A stretch of DNA of 64,000 nucleotides from Incurvaria masculella. Taxonomy: Eukaryota > Arthropoda > Insecta > Lepidoptera > Incurvariidae. Position numbers and translations under genes: made by a program. The stretch lies in assembly GCA_946894095.1 (NCBI GenBank), contig OX335641.1:7334501-7398500 (forward strand), read 5' to 3'. Positions 34,151-43,280 of the stretch are shown one piece after another. Numbering within the stretch: position 1 is the first letter of the stretch; every line of letters starts with the position of its first letter. The notes under the pieces were generated by a model, which saw only the letters and a program-made list of their open reading frames with translations, made no database searches and had not been told where the DNA came from.

Positions 34151-37100
34151 CATAAAACTAAGAAAAATACGCTATCTTTGTAGCTAAATACTTTTTTGCA
34201 TTTTTTTCCACTTAACTCATTACACTCAAGTGTATCCCCTAAAGTTAAACTAAGTTCGCGGCCTCTTCAAACAAAAAACAATTTGTGACATTTGACGCAA
34301 ATCTCGGCGGTAGCGTTTTTACCGCAAAACGTTTCCGTTCGGGCAAATTTGTTCTAAAACCTTTTTCATAAAGCAATTTCAGTCGACCGAGCCGCAAACG
34401 CAATAAAGCCGGGACAGGACAGCTTTCAATGCTTTCAAGCGACACCAGATAGCTACCTAGATTAACGGCCCCAACATTTTTAGGATAACTAAAAGAAAAA
34501 AACCTAATAAAAATGATTGCGGTGGTACCAATCCGTTGGAGCTTAACTTTTTCACTTAAAGTCGGTCCAATCATTTTTTTACTGTTTATATAGGCACGCA
34601 TTTGAAGATCCATAATTATTGACAGGCAACCATAGAAAAAAACCATTGTTACAAGACGCGGTTTTTTTTTTTAATTTCTTAATCAAAAATAAAATATCAC
34701 TGTGTTGGATCGATTAAAGCTTCTTGATAAATTAAGTCTATTGCTATAACGTATAATATAGAAATTGTAAAGCGTAACTGATCGTATCTCGAGCTGTCAT
34801 AAGTAACAAAAATTATTGGACTGACTATAGTCACATAGGATCATGATTTATCAAGGCCAAGCACAATTAAATCTTTTTTAAATTGGAAATAAAGAGGGGA
34901 GAAATAAATAAATATAAAAAATAAAGGGGGGGGGGGGGGGGAAAAGCTTGAGGGGAAATAAACTTATATTATATGGATAGTACAGAGAGACGTGTAACGT
35001 CTTATAATGACTTCACACCGGAAGTAGAGGAAAATTCGAATAAAATTTTCGTCATCTTGACGTCAACTTTAGAATAAAAATTTCAGTGAAACGACATGAC
35101 TATAGATGAGTACAAAAAAACTGTCCCAACTATTAACCTAAACAATATTGGCTATGTCACTAATTACGAATTACTTAAATTTTTTCTTCAATTCTTATCC
35201 TCATTACCTAAGGGTTGACTGAAAGAAATCACGTTTAGTGATAAGTCCACCTTCATACGGTTGCGCTTTGTTAGATTTAATTGTTCTGAGTAAAACATTT
35301 CATGTAAATGCACAATATAATAATTGATTAATTTATTTTCCATGATAGGAAATAATGAAATATTGGATTAAAAATGAACGTTATGAGTCTCCGCTATTCA
35401 CACATCGCTAAAGTTTGATATCCCGAACGTACAACGCACGAGGTTCACCGAAACTTCATAAAAAAAATATCTGTGGCGCTTATCATGTCGCCATCTGTAC
35501 AAACATGCAATTCCTTCATTGAAATGAACGTGATAGTTAAATTCACAAATCACCACTATAAAGGCAATGTTGGTCCACTGACCGTGCGGTCGCGGAAAAC
35601 TGAAAAACAATTTCCATTAGCTTCCCCCTTGATACTCCCCCCCCCCTCGCTAGCCGACAAACGGTAGTTTTCAGCTCCGCTGCGTGCGCCGCCGTCGCCA
35701 CCGAGCCACCACCAGACAACTTGCTACTCTGTTACCTCTCCATAGTGTCGTTTTCAGAAAAGAAATATTTTGAGGTCTCTATAAAAGGACTTATGAAAAT
35801 AGTGAGATTCCTATTCACTGCAAATTCCGTTTACCACGAAAGTTCAGCTTCTAGTTTAGAATATGCGAGCGCAGATGAAACCTATTACACTTCGAATAAA
35901 ATATTCCTTCATATTAAAATATGGTGTCTAGACGAGACGACGCGCTTTATATATAGTTACTTTTCTAGTTTTTAATCTGACTTATACGGCCGTTGAACTC
36001 TGGGGGATTTTGTTGAGCTGTATGTATTATTTTGATGGAAACGAAGGAAGTATATAATTTTACAATCTTTTGAAAATTAGCTCTGGATTTCTTTCCATTT
36101 ACAGTCCGCGTATATCGAGAGATGTATATCGAGTATGTACTGTTTAGTTAAGGCTGCATCTAGGAAGGTCTTTGCCTTCCCCCTTGCCAAATCTCAAGGA
36201 AATAGAGCAAAGTTGTCTTTGGACAGGGCTGTAAATCGTGACAGTACACATTGTTTTCCGGCCTAGGCATGTGATAGCTAGAGGAAAGAGGTTAAAGAGA
36301 TAATTGATTGTTGTGTTGTAAGATGCTATTGTAAAAAAAAAATGTTGAAATTGGTGGCCTTCTGCCAGCAAGATAGGCTGGTGGGTTATGTAGTGTGTCT
36401 CTTTCCAAGCCCACTTATGTTGTGAGTGCTTTGGTGTGTTGGTCAACATAAGGCCCCCTATTCATAGCAGCTCACCTCAGCATGCCAGCTGCTTAGGCTT
36501 GAGTATCGTGGAGCCAAGTGAAGTGTCGGCGACGCGCGTGAGAATGCCTCCAACAGAAATCAGCAGCTACCGCAGGAAGCAGACTCTTGTTCCTTATCTG
36601 GACAGATGTAGGTTATCCTCGGAACATACATAGCCGTAATGTCGAACCCCGTAGGTTGAAATAATCAACCACCTTATGTACAAACATAACCTAATGAAAT
36701 ATATCTGAAAATCTAAAGCTTTATCCTGAATGCAACCGAATGCAGGATAGATAGTCATTCTTGGAAACGGGTTTTTTCAATAAAGTCGAACATAGGACCA
36801 CCTTACGGCTTTTGTGAAGTCGGTTAAAAAGGCTAATTGCCTCAGCATAATATTTTTCTTGCGGCGATTTTGCTTTCTGTTATCGGGAAGCTATTCGATT
36901 GCTTTCAAAACAGAAAACCGTTGGTCACCAAAAGAGTGCCATAAAAATGTTCCCTTACATTTATTACTTGTTGGGTACCTCCCCGGAACAATATTATTAT
37001 AATATGGACATTATCTTGGTATTGTTAGAGAAGAAAACCAATTTAAGCCGAATACGTTCTATATTTTTTCGAAATTTCCTGACAGCTCATATCAAAAGGT

Positions 37101-38069
37101 GAAAAATATGATTCTCAAACGTTTTTCAATGACTTAAAATTAGACATAAACACGTACACGGCTAATGAGATAAAAGGGCCTCGATAAAAGCGAGTTAAGC
37201 TGTTTTTGTAGCTAGAAACTGGTCTAACCCTGCCGAAAAGTCGCCGCGGGTTGCGTAAAACTAATGGAAGGGCAAGTGCAAGGCGGCGGCGGCGGCGGCT
37301 GCGGTGGCGGCAAATCCTATTTATTTTTCACTTCCGCCTCACCGCCCCCGCCCCGACCTCCGCCCCCGCCGCCCCCGCGGCCGTCGTCAGATTCAAGCGC
37401 TGATTGCCCCCGCGACTCATCCGAGTATGCAAATTTTTCCGACCTCCGAGTGGGACTGAGTTTGTATATTTACATACGGTATTTCGGGCTTAAGCGCTTG
37501 GAGACAACTTATATCACGGGGAAAACTTTTCACGTAAGTCTACTTGGACCAAAAACGTTTAAAGAGGCTTAAATTTTCGATAAAAAAATCCATTGCGATG
37601 TGCATTAGATAACTATCCTTGCATTTTGTTAACTTGTGAGTTAAAACATAAGCACGTTGCAATTGCGCCTATAACGTGCCCTTTTGAATGTGCACACCAC
37701 TGCACTGCTTATTCTGGAGACAAACTATGCAGCCAACCATTAAAAAAACCAAAATGAAAAGAAAAATCGCAGTTCAGTGACTCATTAGTCACGTGACTTC
37801 AACGTATTGTATGGAGACTGAGATTTTTATATATTTTGGAATTTTATTAATGGTTAGCTGCTTATTTGTGTCACCGAAATACCCTCTTGCAATGGTGTGC
37901 GCAATCAAATGAGCAACTTGTGTAGTGTAATGCCTCGCTGTAATTGTAAGCAGCTTTTTTACAAGCTTGTATTTAACGTGCCATGTTTTTTATGAATGTA
38001 TATAATAAAGGTGTTTAGATAGAATGTCAATTCCTTTTTGTGTGGTATTCGTATTCGCTTGCCACGTTC
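34151..38069. other. 3.9-kb unassigned stretch left of the nested LTR pair
   Basis: No gene or element recognised. Holds a second 16-G run (34926-34941), a C-rich/GC-rich patch at 35630-35715 and a strongly GC-rich patch at 37280-37385 (GGC runs followed by CCG/CCC runs). The 102-codon frame over the last patch is low-complexity Gly/Pro sequence. The 133-codon minus frame at 34245-34646 has no motif. Confidence 0.4.
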
Positions 38070-38074
38070 GGAAC
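38070..38074. repeat. BEL/Pao target-site duplication, left
   Basis: GGAAC directly before the first LTR base (38075). The identical GGAAC follows the other LTR at 51737-51741. Five-base duplications fit BEL/Pao integrases. Confidence 0.9.
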
Positions 38075-38367
38075 TGTGAAAAACTGAAATGACCTTACCT
38101 ACTTTTCATTCGTTTCAGTACTAGCCTCGAATCACGAAGAGCTAGGGATCATAGGTAGGGAGGTAGGTGGGTAGTAGGTAGGTACGTGTAGCTGGTTCCG
38201 CGCTTTTCCGGCGAAACTGATATCCGGACCCGCAGCTGGATGTAAGGCAGCTCGGTGACTGGCTCCGACACGTTGCTCTTTTCGGCGGCCGCACCTCTTC
38301 CGTAGTATGCTGAAGGCTCTGAAAACGGGAATCTGATAGGGGTATGGAAGGAGACTACCGTTCGGTG

Positions 38368-38571
38368 TGTGGCGGTCAGCAACCTGCCGACGCGACATTT
38401 CCAATCCCGCGCCGCCGCCTCAGCGCCGCGGCAGTGGGTCCGAGGCAGCCGCGCCGCACACATGCATTCCACCTCGTTTGCACAATATAAATGTATCAAT
38501 ATATAGTCAAATCGTATGAACGAGTTTCCGTTGCATCCCCTATCGCATAGAGGCATAAACATTACCCCACA
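38368..38571 (+). repeat. Ty3 5' LTR
   Basis: 204 bp, begins TGTGGCGGTCAGC and ends ATTACCCCACA. Includes a TATAAAT-like string at about 38485, which may be a promoter element. Identical by eye to 42142-42345. Confidence 0.93.
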
Positions 38572-38573
38572 AC

Positions 38574-38584
38574 TGGTGACCCCG
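38574..38584 (+). other. Ty3 primer-binding site (tRNA-Trp type)
   Basis: TGGTGACCCCG begins two bases after the LTR and is complementary to the 3' end of tRNA-Trp including CCA. The match stops after 11 bases. Confidence 0.75.
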
Positions 38585-38749
38585 TTGGAACACGTAAACT
38601 GAAAGTCAACGCGGTAGGTCGGCTTCTCGGAACGGCCGCCGGACACCGGAAAATGCAGACTGGCTGTGTTTTTATCATTTTCGATTCGGAGACAAAGCAA
38701 GCAGATGCGAGCAGCCATGTAACTATAAAAATCAGGGAAACGGCAACTA

Positions 38750-39154
38750 GTGTGCACCGCGGCGGATGTGCACACGACAGTCGATAATAACCGCCTTAGC
38801 GTCTACGATCGCGACAGCGGTATACAATACCTAATAGATACCGGGGCCAACGTGTCGGTGTTACCAAAGTCAATCCTAGCACCGAGAGATAGGACTACTA
38901 GTGATTATAAGTTATACGCGGCAAACGGTAGCATAATAGAGACGTACGGAGTGAAAACCATGGTGCTTAATTTAAATTTGCGTAGACCTTATAAGTGGAT
39001 ATTCGTAATCGCAGACATTGCGCAAGCCATAATTGGGGCAGACTTGTTAAAACATTATAAGTTACTAGTGGATTTAAGTGGTAAAAAACTAATAGACAAG
39101 GTGACAAGTTTAGACACAAATGTACGGTTAAAAATTTGCAAGTGTGTTCGCTGA
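38750..39154 (+). CDS. Ty3 retropepsin-type protease (gag remnant fused upstream)
   Basis: The frame is open from a stop at 38726-38728; no ATG fits, so the GTG start is nominal. It encodes the aspartic protease that would cut the polyprotein. Visible are LIDTGANVSVLP (catalytic Asp, about residues 29-40), AANGSIIETYG (flap region) and IIGADLLKHYKLLVD. The few residues before YDRDSG are probably the end of gag. The frame closes at 39154 just as the RT frame opens one base back, so a -1 shift is needed to join them. In related elements protease and RT are normally continuous, so this is more likely a lesion than a programmed site, though an A/T-rich run (AAAAATTT) sits there. Confidence 0.88.
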   Translation: MCTAADVHTTVDNNRLSVYDRDSGIQYLIDTGANVSVLPKSILAPRDRTTSDYKLYAANGSIIETYGVKTMVLNLNLRRPYKWIFVIADIAQAIIGADLLKHYKLLVDLSGKKLIDKVTSLDTNVRLKICKCVR

Positions 39155-41934
39155 CGTCGATTGGGGAGCAGCACGCGTTTCGTGATCTTTTGGAAAAGTA
39201 TCCGGACATCACGAAACCAGCATCTTTCAAGGAAACCCCGCAACATGGCGTCGTGCACCACATCGAGACGGTAGGAGCACCAGTGTTCGCACGGGCTAGA
39301 CCTTTGGCCCCAGACAGGTACATTAAAGTTAAGAGAGAATTTGAACTCATGATGGAAATGGGAATATGCAGACCATCCAAATCTCCGTGGTCATCTCCTC
39401 TACATTGTGTCCCAAAATCTAATGGTGATATCCGTCCGTGCGGGGACTACCGAGCACTCAATGCAGTTACGAAACCAGACCGGTATCAGATTCCTAGACT
39501 TGGAGAATTTCAGTATCTTTTAGCAGGCAAACGATATTTTTCTAAGATTGACATCACGAGAGCCTATCATTGCATACCGGTGGCCCCAGGTGATATTGAG
39601 AAGACAGCCATCGCGACTCCGTTTGGTCTTTATGAGTTCACGCGAATGACTTTCGGGCTTAGAAACGCGGCCCAGTCGTTCCAGAGGTTTATGGATCATA
39701 GCGTCCTGCAAGGATTCGATTTTCTGTTTACATACATTGATGACGTAATCATAGCAAGCTCGACTATTGAAGAACACAGATTGCACCTAGAAAAGGTTTT
39801 TCAACGCTTCAACGAGTTCGGCATAGCAATCAATCTGAGTAAATGCAGTTTTGGGAAATCGGAAATAGATTTTTTGGGTTTTCACGTTACCCAGGATGGA
39901 GTTAAGCCCTTGGAGGGAAAAGTTAAGGCAATCGAGGATTTTCCAAAACCGAGTAATATCGAGGAATTAAGAAGGTTTTTGGGAATGTTAAATTTTTATA
40001 GAAGCCACATTCCAAACGCAGCCGGTGCCCAAGCAGAACTGCATAAGTACTTGCACAATACAAAAAAAAGAGATAAAACCGAAATACAATGGACACAACA
40101 ATCGGAAATCGCATTCGAAGAATGTAAACGCAGCCTAAAGAGCGCGCTCACGTTATCGCACCCGTTACCCGACACCCCTTTGGCTATATTTGCTGACGCG
40201 TCTGAATACTCTGCGGGCGCTGTTTTACAACAACGAGTCAGCAATAAATGGAGACCGCTAGGTTTTTTTTCAACCAAGTTCAGCGATGCGCAAAAGAAAT
40301 ATAGTGCATACGACAGAGAATTGGCGGCAATTTATTTAGCAGTAAAACATTTCAGATATTTTATAGAAGGGAGAGACGTCATTGTGTACACAGATCACAA
40401 GCCGCTGACACACGCACTCAGTAAGAACGTGGCCAGCGGATGTGACACCCCGAGACGAATAAGACATTTAAGTTTTATAAGCGAATTTTGCACGGATATC
40501 AGACATATTAGCGGATCAGAAAATGTAGTCGCAGACGCACTATCGAGAATAGCTGAAATTTATACCCCGACGACCATAGATTACAATGAATTAGCAAGCG
40601 ACCAGGAAAGAGACCTAGAATTAATGGAACTAATGAAAAAAGATAATCTTTGTTTCAAACTGATCATGTTGCCCAATGTTGGCAAACCGGTATACTGTGA
40701 GATGTCAAAGGGGAACGCACGACCATACCTGACCGAGAGACACCGTTACAAAGCTTTCACAGCAGTACACGGGGTAAGTCACCCAGGGGTACGGGCCACA
40801 AGAAAACTGATGACAGACAGATATTTTTGGAAGTCCATTAATAGTGAGGTAAATAAATGGAGCAAGGCATGCGTATCTTGTCAGAGATCCAAAGTACAGC
40901 GACATACGGTCGCGCCGCTAGGTGAATTCGCGAGTGTTGGACGATTCAGTCATCTACACATCGACATAATTGGCCCTTTTCCGCCCTGTGAAGATAAAAG
41001 ATACTGCGTCACATACATCTGCAGAACAACCAAGTGGATAGAAGCAGTACCGATACGCGACATTACGGCGGAAACCATCGCGAGAGCAACGGTAGATCAC
41101 TGGATTAGTAGATTTGGATGTCCGGAGAAGATTACTACGGATCAAGGTACCCAGTTCGAGTCGCAACTATTTCGTCAGCTGACAAATAAATTTGGAATCG
41201 AAAAAACTCGAACGGTCAGCTGGCACCCGGCATGCAATGGCCAAATCGAGCGAGTCCATCGGGGCATAAAAGCAGCCTTAATGGCAAAATGCACGAGCGC
41301 CGAGTGGGCCCGCGAATTGCCACTAATTTTGCTGGGATTGCGATCGGCCGTTAAAGAGGATATCGGGTTTAGTCCAGCACAAATGACCTACGGAGCGTCT
41401 TTGAGGCTGCCAGGAGATTTTTTTGTACCGAGCAGGCCACAAAGTTTAGACGCCGACTACGTACAACGCCTAACCACCACACTCGAATCGCTGAACCCAT
41501 CGCCCAGAACGGCCCACGGTGAAAGGAAAACGTTCGTTCACAGCGACCTGCGTACGTGCTCGCACGTGTTCATCAGAAACGAAATAAAGCGTTCCCTCAC
41601 GGCTCCCTACCAAGGTCCGTACAGGGTATTGAAGAGGCAAGACAAATATTTCGACATTGAGCTACCGAACAGGAACACGCGGGTGACAATAGATCGATTA
41701 AAACCAGCGTACCTACTCAACGAGGACACCATCGAGCCAGAAAGGCGACCCCCCTACCCAGTCCTCCAACGGACAAGTCCCGACCACGAGGAGACACCGC
41801 AATCGAGAGTTGACACCCTGCCGGTACAAACCATGACGAAAACGGGGGACCGCGAGGCGAGCACACAAGCACCGACGTCAGCTAGAACCACACGGGCAGG
41901 GCGACTAATCAAACCACCAGTGCGTTTCGCTTAA
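39136..41934 (+). CDS. pol: Ty3 pol: reverse transcriptase, RNase H, integrase (932 codons)
   Basis: Copies the element's RNA into DNA and inserts it into the genome. Domains: RT at about 60-245 with LNAVTKPDRYQIPRL, FSKIDITRAYH, FGLRNAAQSFQRFMD and catalytic YIDD (200-203); RNase H at about 345-470 (FADAS, YDRELAAIY, YTDHKPL, ADALSR); integrase with an H-H-C-C zinc finger (HGVSHPG...CVSCQ, ~543-583) and catalytic core Asp610, Asp669, Glu705 (D-x58-D-x35-E, in LHIDIIGP, TDQGTQFE and NGQIERVH). No stop interrupts it. The first codon listed is TTG, and translation presumably reaches it from the protease frame. There is no envelope gene: 200 bp later the polypurine tract and 3' LTR follow. Enzymatically plausible, but without gag it cannot form its own particle. 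Confidence 0.95.
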   Translation: MQVCSLTSIGEQHAFRDLLEKYPDITKPASFKETPQHGVVHHIETVGAPVFARARPLAPDRYIKVKREFELMMEMGICRPSKSPWSSPLHCVPKSNGDIRPCGDYRALNAVTKPDRYQIPRLGEFQYLLAGKRYFSKIDITRAYHCIPVAPGDIEKTAIATPFGLYEFTRMTFGLRNAAQSFQRFMDHSVLQGFDFLFTYIDDVIIASSTIEEHRLHLEKVFQRFNEFGIAINLSKCSFGKSEIDFLGFHVTQDGVKPLEGKVKAIEDFPKPSNIEELRRFLGMLNFYRSHIPNAAGAQAELHKYLHNTKKRDKTEIQWTQQSEIAFEECKRSLKSALTLSHPLPDTPLAIFADASEYSAGAVLQQRVSNKWRPLGFFSTKFSDAQKKYSAYDRELAAIYLAVKHFRYFIEGRDVIVYTDHKPLTHALSKNVASGCDTPRRIRHLSFISEFCTDIRHISGSENVVADALSRIAEIYTPTTIDYNELASDQERDLELMELMKKDNLCFKLIMLPNVGKPVYCEMSKGNARPYLTERHRYKAFTAVHGVSHPGVRATRKLMTDRYFWKSINSEVNKWSKACVSCQRSKVQRHTVAPLGEFASVGRFSHLHIDIIGPFPPCEDKRYCVTYICRTTKWIEAVPIRDITAETIARATVDHWISRFGCPEKITTDQGTQFESQLFRQLTNKFGIEKTRTVSWHPACNGQIERVHRGIKAALMAKCTSAEWARELPLILLGLRSAVKEDIGFSPAQMTYGASLRLPGDFFVPSRPQSLDADYVQRLTTTLESLNPSPRTAHGERKTFVHSDLRTCSHVFIRNEIKRSLTAPYQGPYRVLKRQDKYFDIELPNRNTRVTIDRLKPAYLLNEDTIEPERRPPYPVLQRTSPDHEETPQSRVDTLPVQTMTKTGDREASTQAPTSARTTRAGRLIKPPVRFA

Positions 41935-42122
41935 CGTAGGGCGGGACGTCCGTGGGCGCCCAAACAGTGGCGGCTGATACCGCGATAAATAAGTGATATA
42001 GGAAGTGATATCAGTGGTGCGGGCTGGCGTGAACGACGTTACTCTGCGCAGCTCGCACATTAGATTAAGAACAGTGGTGACAGTAGGAGAGCCCGAACTG
42101 TTAGCAAGCATAGTTTTTTTTT

Positions 42123-42137
42123 GAAAAAAGGAAGGGG
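42123..42137 (+). other. Ty3 polypurine tract
   Basis: GAAAAAAGGAAGGGG followed by TTGA and the 3' LTR at 42142. It would prime plus-strand DNA synthesis. Confidence 0.85.
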
Positions 42138-42141
42138 TTGA

Positions 42142-42345
42142 TGTGGCGGTCAGCAACCTGCCGACGCGACATTTCCAATCCCGCGCCGCCGCCTCAGCGC
42201 CGCGGCAGTGGGTCCGAGGCAGCCGCGCCGCACACATGCATTCCACCTCGTTTGCACAATATAAATGTATCAATATATAGTCAAATCGTATGAACGAGTT
42301 TCCGTTGCATCCCCTATCGCATAGAGGCATAAACATTACCCCACA
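42142..42345 (+). repeat. Ty3 3' LTR
   Basis: Identical by eye to the 5' LTR (38368-38571). Followed by the duplicated GGTG at 42346-42349. Confidence 0.93.
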
Positions 42346-43228
42346 GGTGTTAACCGCCGCCAGCTTTCGTCCCAGGCAGATGAGTCGCAGGTGCTCGTAA
42401 CGGGAAGGATCTTGGATGGTCTTGATGCACAGAACTATGCCATCTGGCTGACGGGAACTGGTTGGAGGTAAGGACGTGGATAGGGTGTGATGTAGGTGTA
42501 TAGCAAGAAATAATAAATCGGTGCCAGAGGGCTTGCCTAAGGCTCTCTTTGTTGGCGAACCGATCGCACTCAGTCGTTGCAGGTTGCAGGTTGCAGGTCG
42601 CAGGTTGCAGGTCGCAGTCACATAAGTCACAGAAGTTCAGCGAGAGATAGGCAACGTCCTACAAAATAGTGCCTATCTTTAAAACAGATCTTGTTGCTCA
42701 GGCGATAGTTAGCGGCATCGATTTGCCTTCCTGTTCTCTGATTGGTCCGCGCCGTTTGTACCAACAAACGCGCGTCGGCATTTCCTAAGTGTATTCACAT
42801 GTGAGTTTGTACTGATAACAACTCGTTTTAATGTTTTCCATACCTAGCTTAGTCCAAACTAAGCTCGTTTCATCGTTTCCAGTTCCTTTTTATGTTTATC
42901 TGTGCATTTTTAGACCTGGCATATTATTCCCGACTACGAGCTCCCCCCGGCTCAACCTACCCAGTTAAAGACCAAAGCTGACAGTATTTATTTCAGATTT
43001 CTTGTACATTACATAAACGTGATCGTTCTACTTTCAGATCTTTTCAGTTTTGTTCATAATAGCATACATTCATGTGTTTCAGTACTTTCGGGTGCACCCT
43101 TACAAACTAGCGCCGCGCGGCTATTTTTGGCAACAATAATAGAGCTCTTAATACATAATGTGCAATTTATTTACAACTTAATTCGAGCTTATATCTATAT
43201 TTACATATGTGTTGTTCTGTCGGCGACA

Positions 43229-43239
43229 TTCTCCCCTCT
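43229..43239 (-). other. BEL/Pao polypurine tract
   Basis: Minus strand AGAGGGGAGAA ends directly at the 3' LTR start (43228). Confidence 0.85.
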
Positions 43240-43280
43240 GTACGCAGATGGCGTACACAATATTTCGGGCCGACAGACCT

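Larger units (their letters stand above)
38368..42345 (+). mobile_element. Ty3/gypsy LTR retrotransposon lacking gag (3978 bp)
   Basis: LTRs 38368-38571 and 42142-42345 (204 bp each, identical by eye, TGTGGCGG...CCCCACA) are flanked by the duplication GGTG at 38364-38367 and 42346-42349. Inside are a tRNA-Trp-type primer site, protease, RT-RNase H-integrase and a polypurine tract. Only ~165 bp separate primer site and protease, where gag should be. The lineage resembles CsRn1/Kabuki-type elements by primer choice and RT sequence (FTRMTFGLRNAAQSFQRFMD). Identical LTRs mean the insertion is very recent. Confidence 0.93.
38075..43228 (-). repeat. BEL/Pao 3' LTR, split by the Ty3 insertion
   Basis: The LTR pieces are 38075-38367 (293 bp) and 42350-43228 (879 bp), 1172 bp after removing the Ty3 element and one GGTG. 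Its outer 127 bp (38075-38201) and inner 655 bp (42574-43228) match the 5' LTR over the same lengths. The 390 bp between them (38202-38367 plus 42350-42573) are absent from the 5' LTR. A run of 7-bp units (GTTGCAG/GTCGCAG) lies at about 42576-42617. Open frames across it, such as the 241-codon minus frame at 41905-42630, are LTR shadows. Confidence 0.9.

Noticed and set aside
34245..34646. 133-codon minus-strand gene
   Set aside because: No family motif and no splice or start context; kept as unassigned sequence.
37264..37572. Glycine/proline-rich protein
   Set aside because: The frame is created by GGC and CCG/CCC runs; low-complexity translation only.
38149..38775. 208-codon minus-strand gene
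   Set aside because: It crosses the BEL LTR edge, the Ty3 LTR and the primer site; it exists only because of the nested insertion.
39120..39145. Canonical -1 slippery heptamer at the protease/RT overlap
   Set aside because: The A/T run does not fit X XXY YYZ in the protease frame, and protease-RT shifting is not expected in this lineage.
41935..42141. Envelope gene after Ty3 pol
   Set aside because: Only about 200 bp separate pol and the polypurine tract; there is no room for one and no membrane-protein frame.
41905..42630. 241-codon minus-strand gene
   Set aside because: It runs through the Ty3 3' LTR and the BEL LTR, shares sequence with other LTR shadows, and has no domain.
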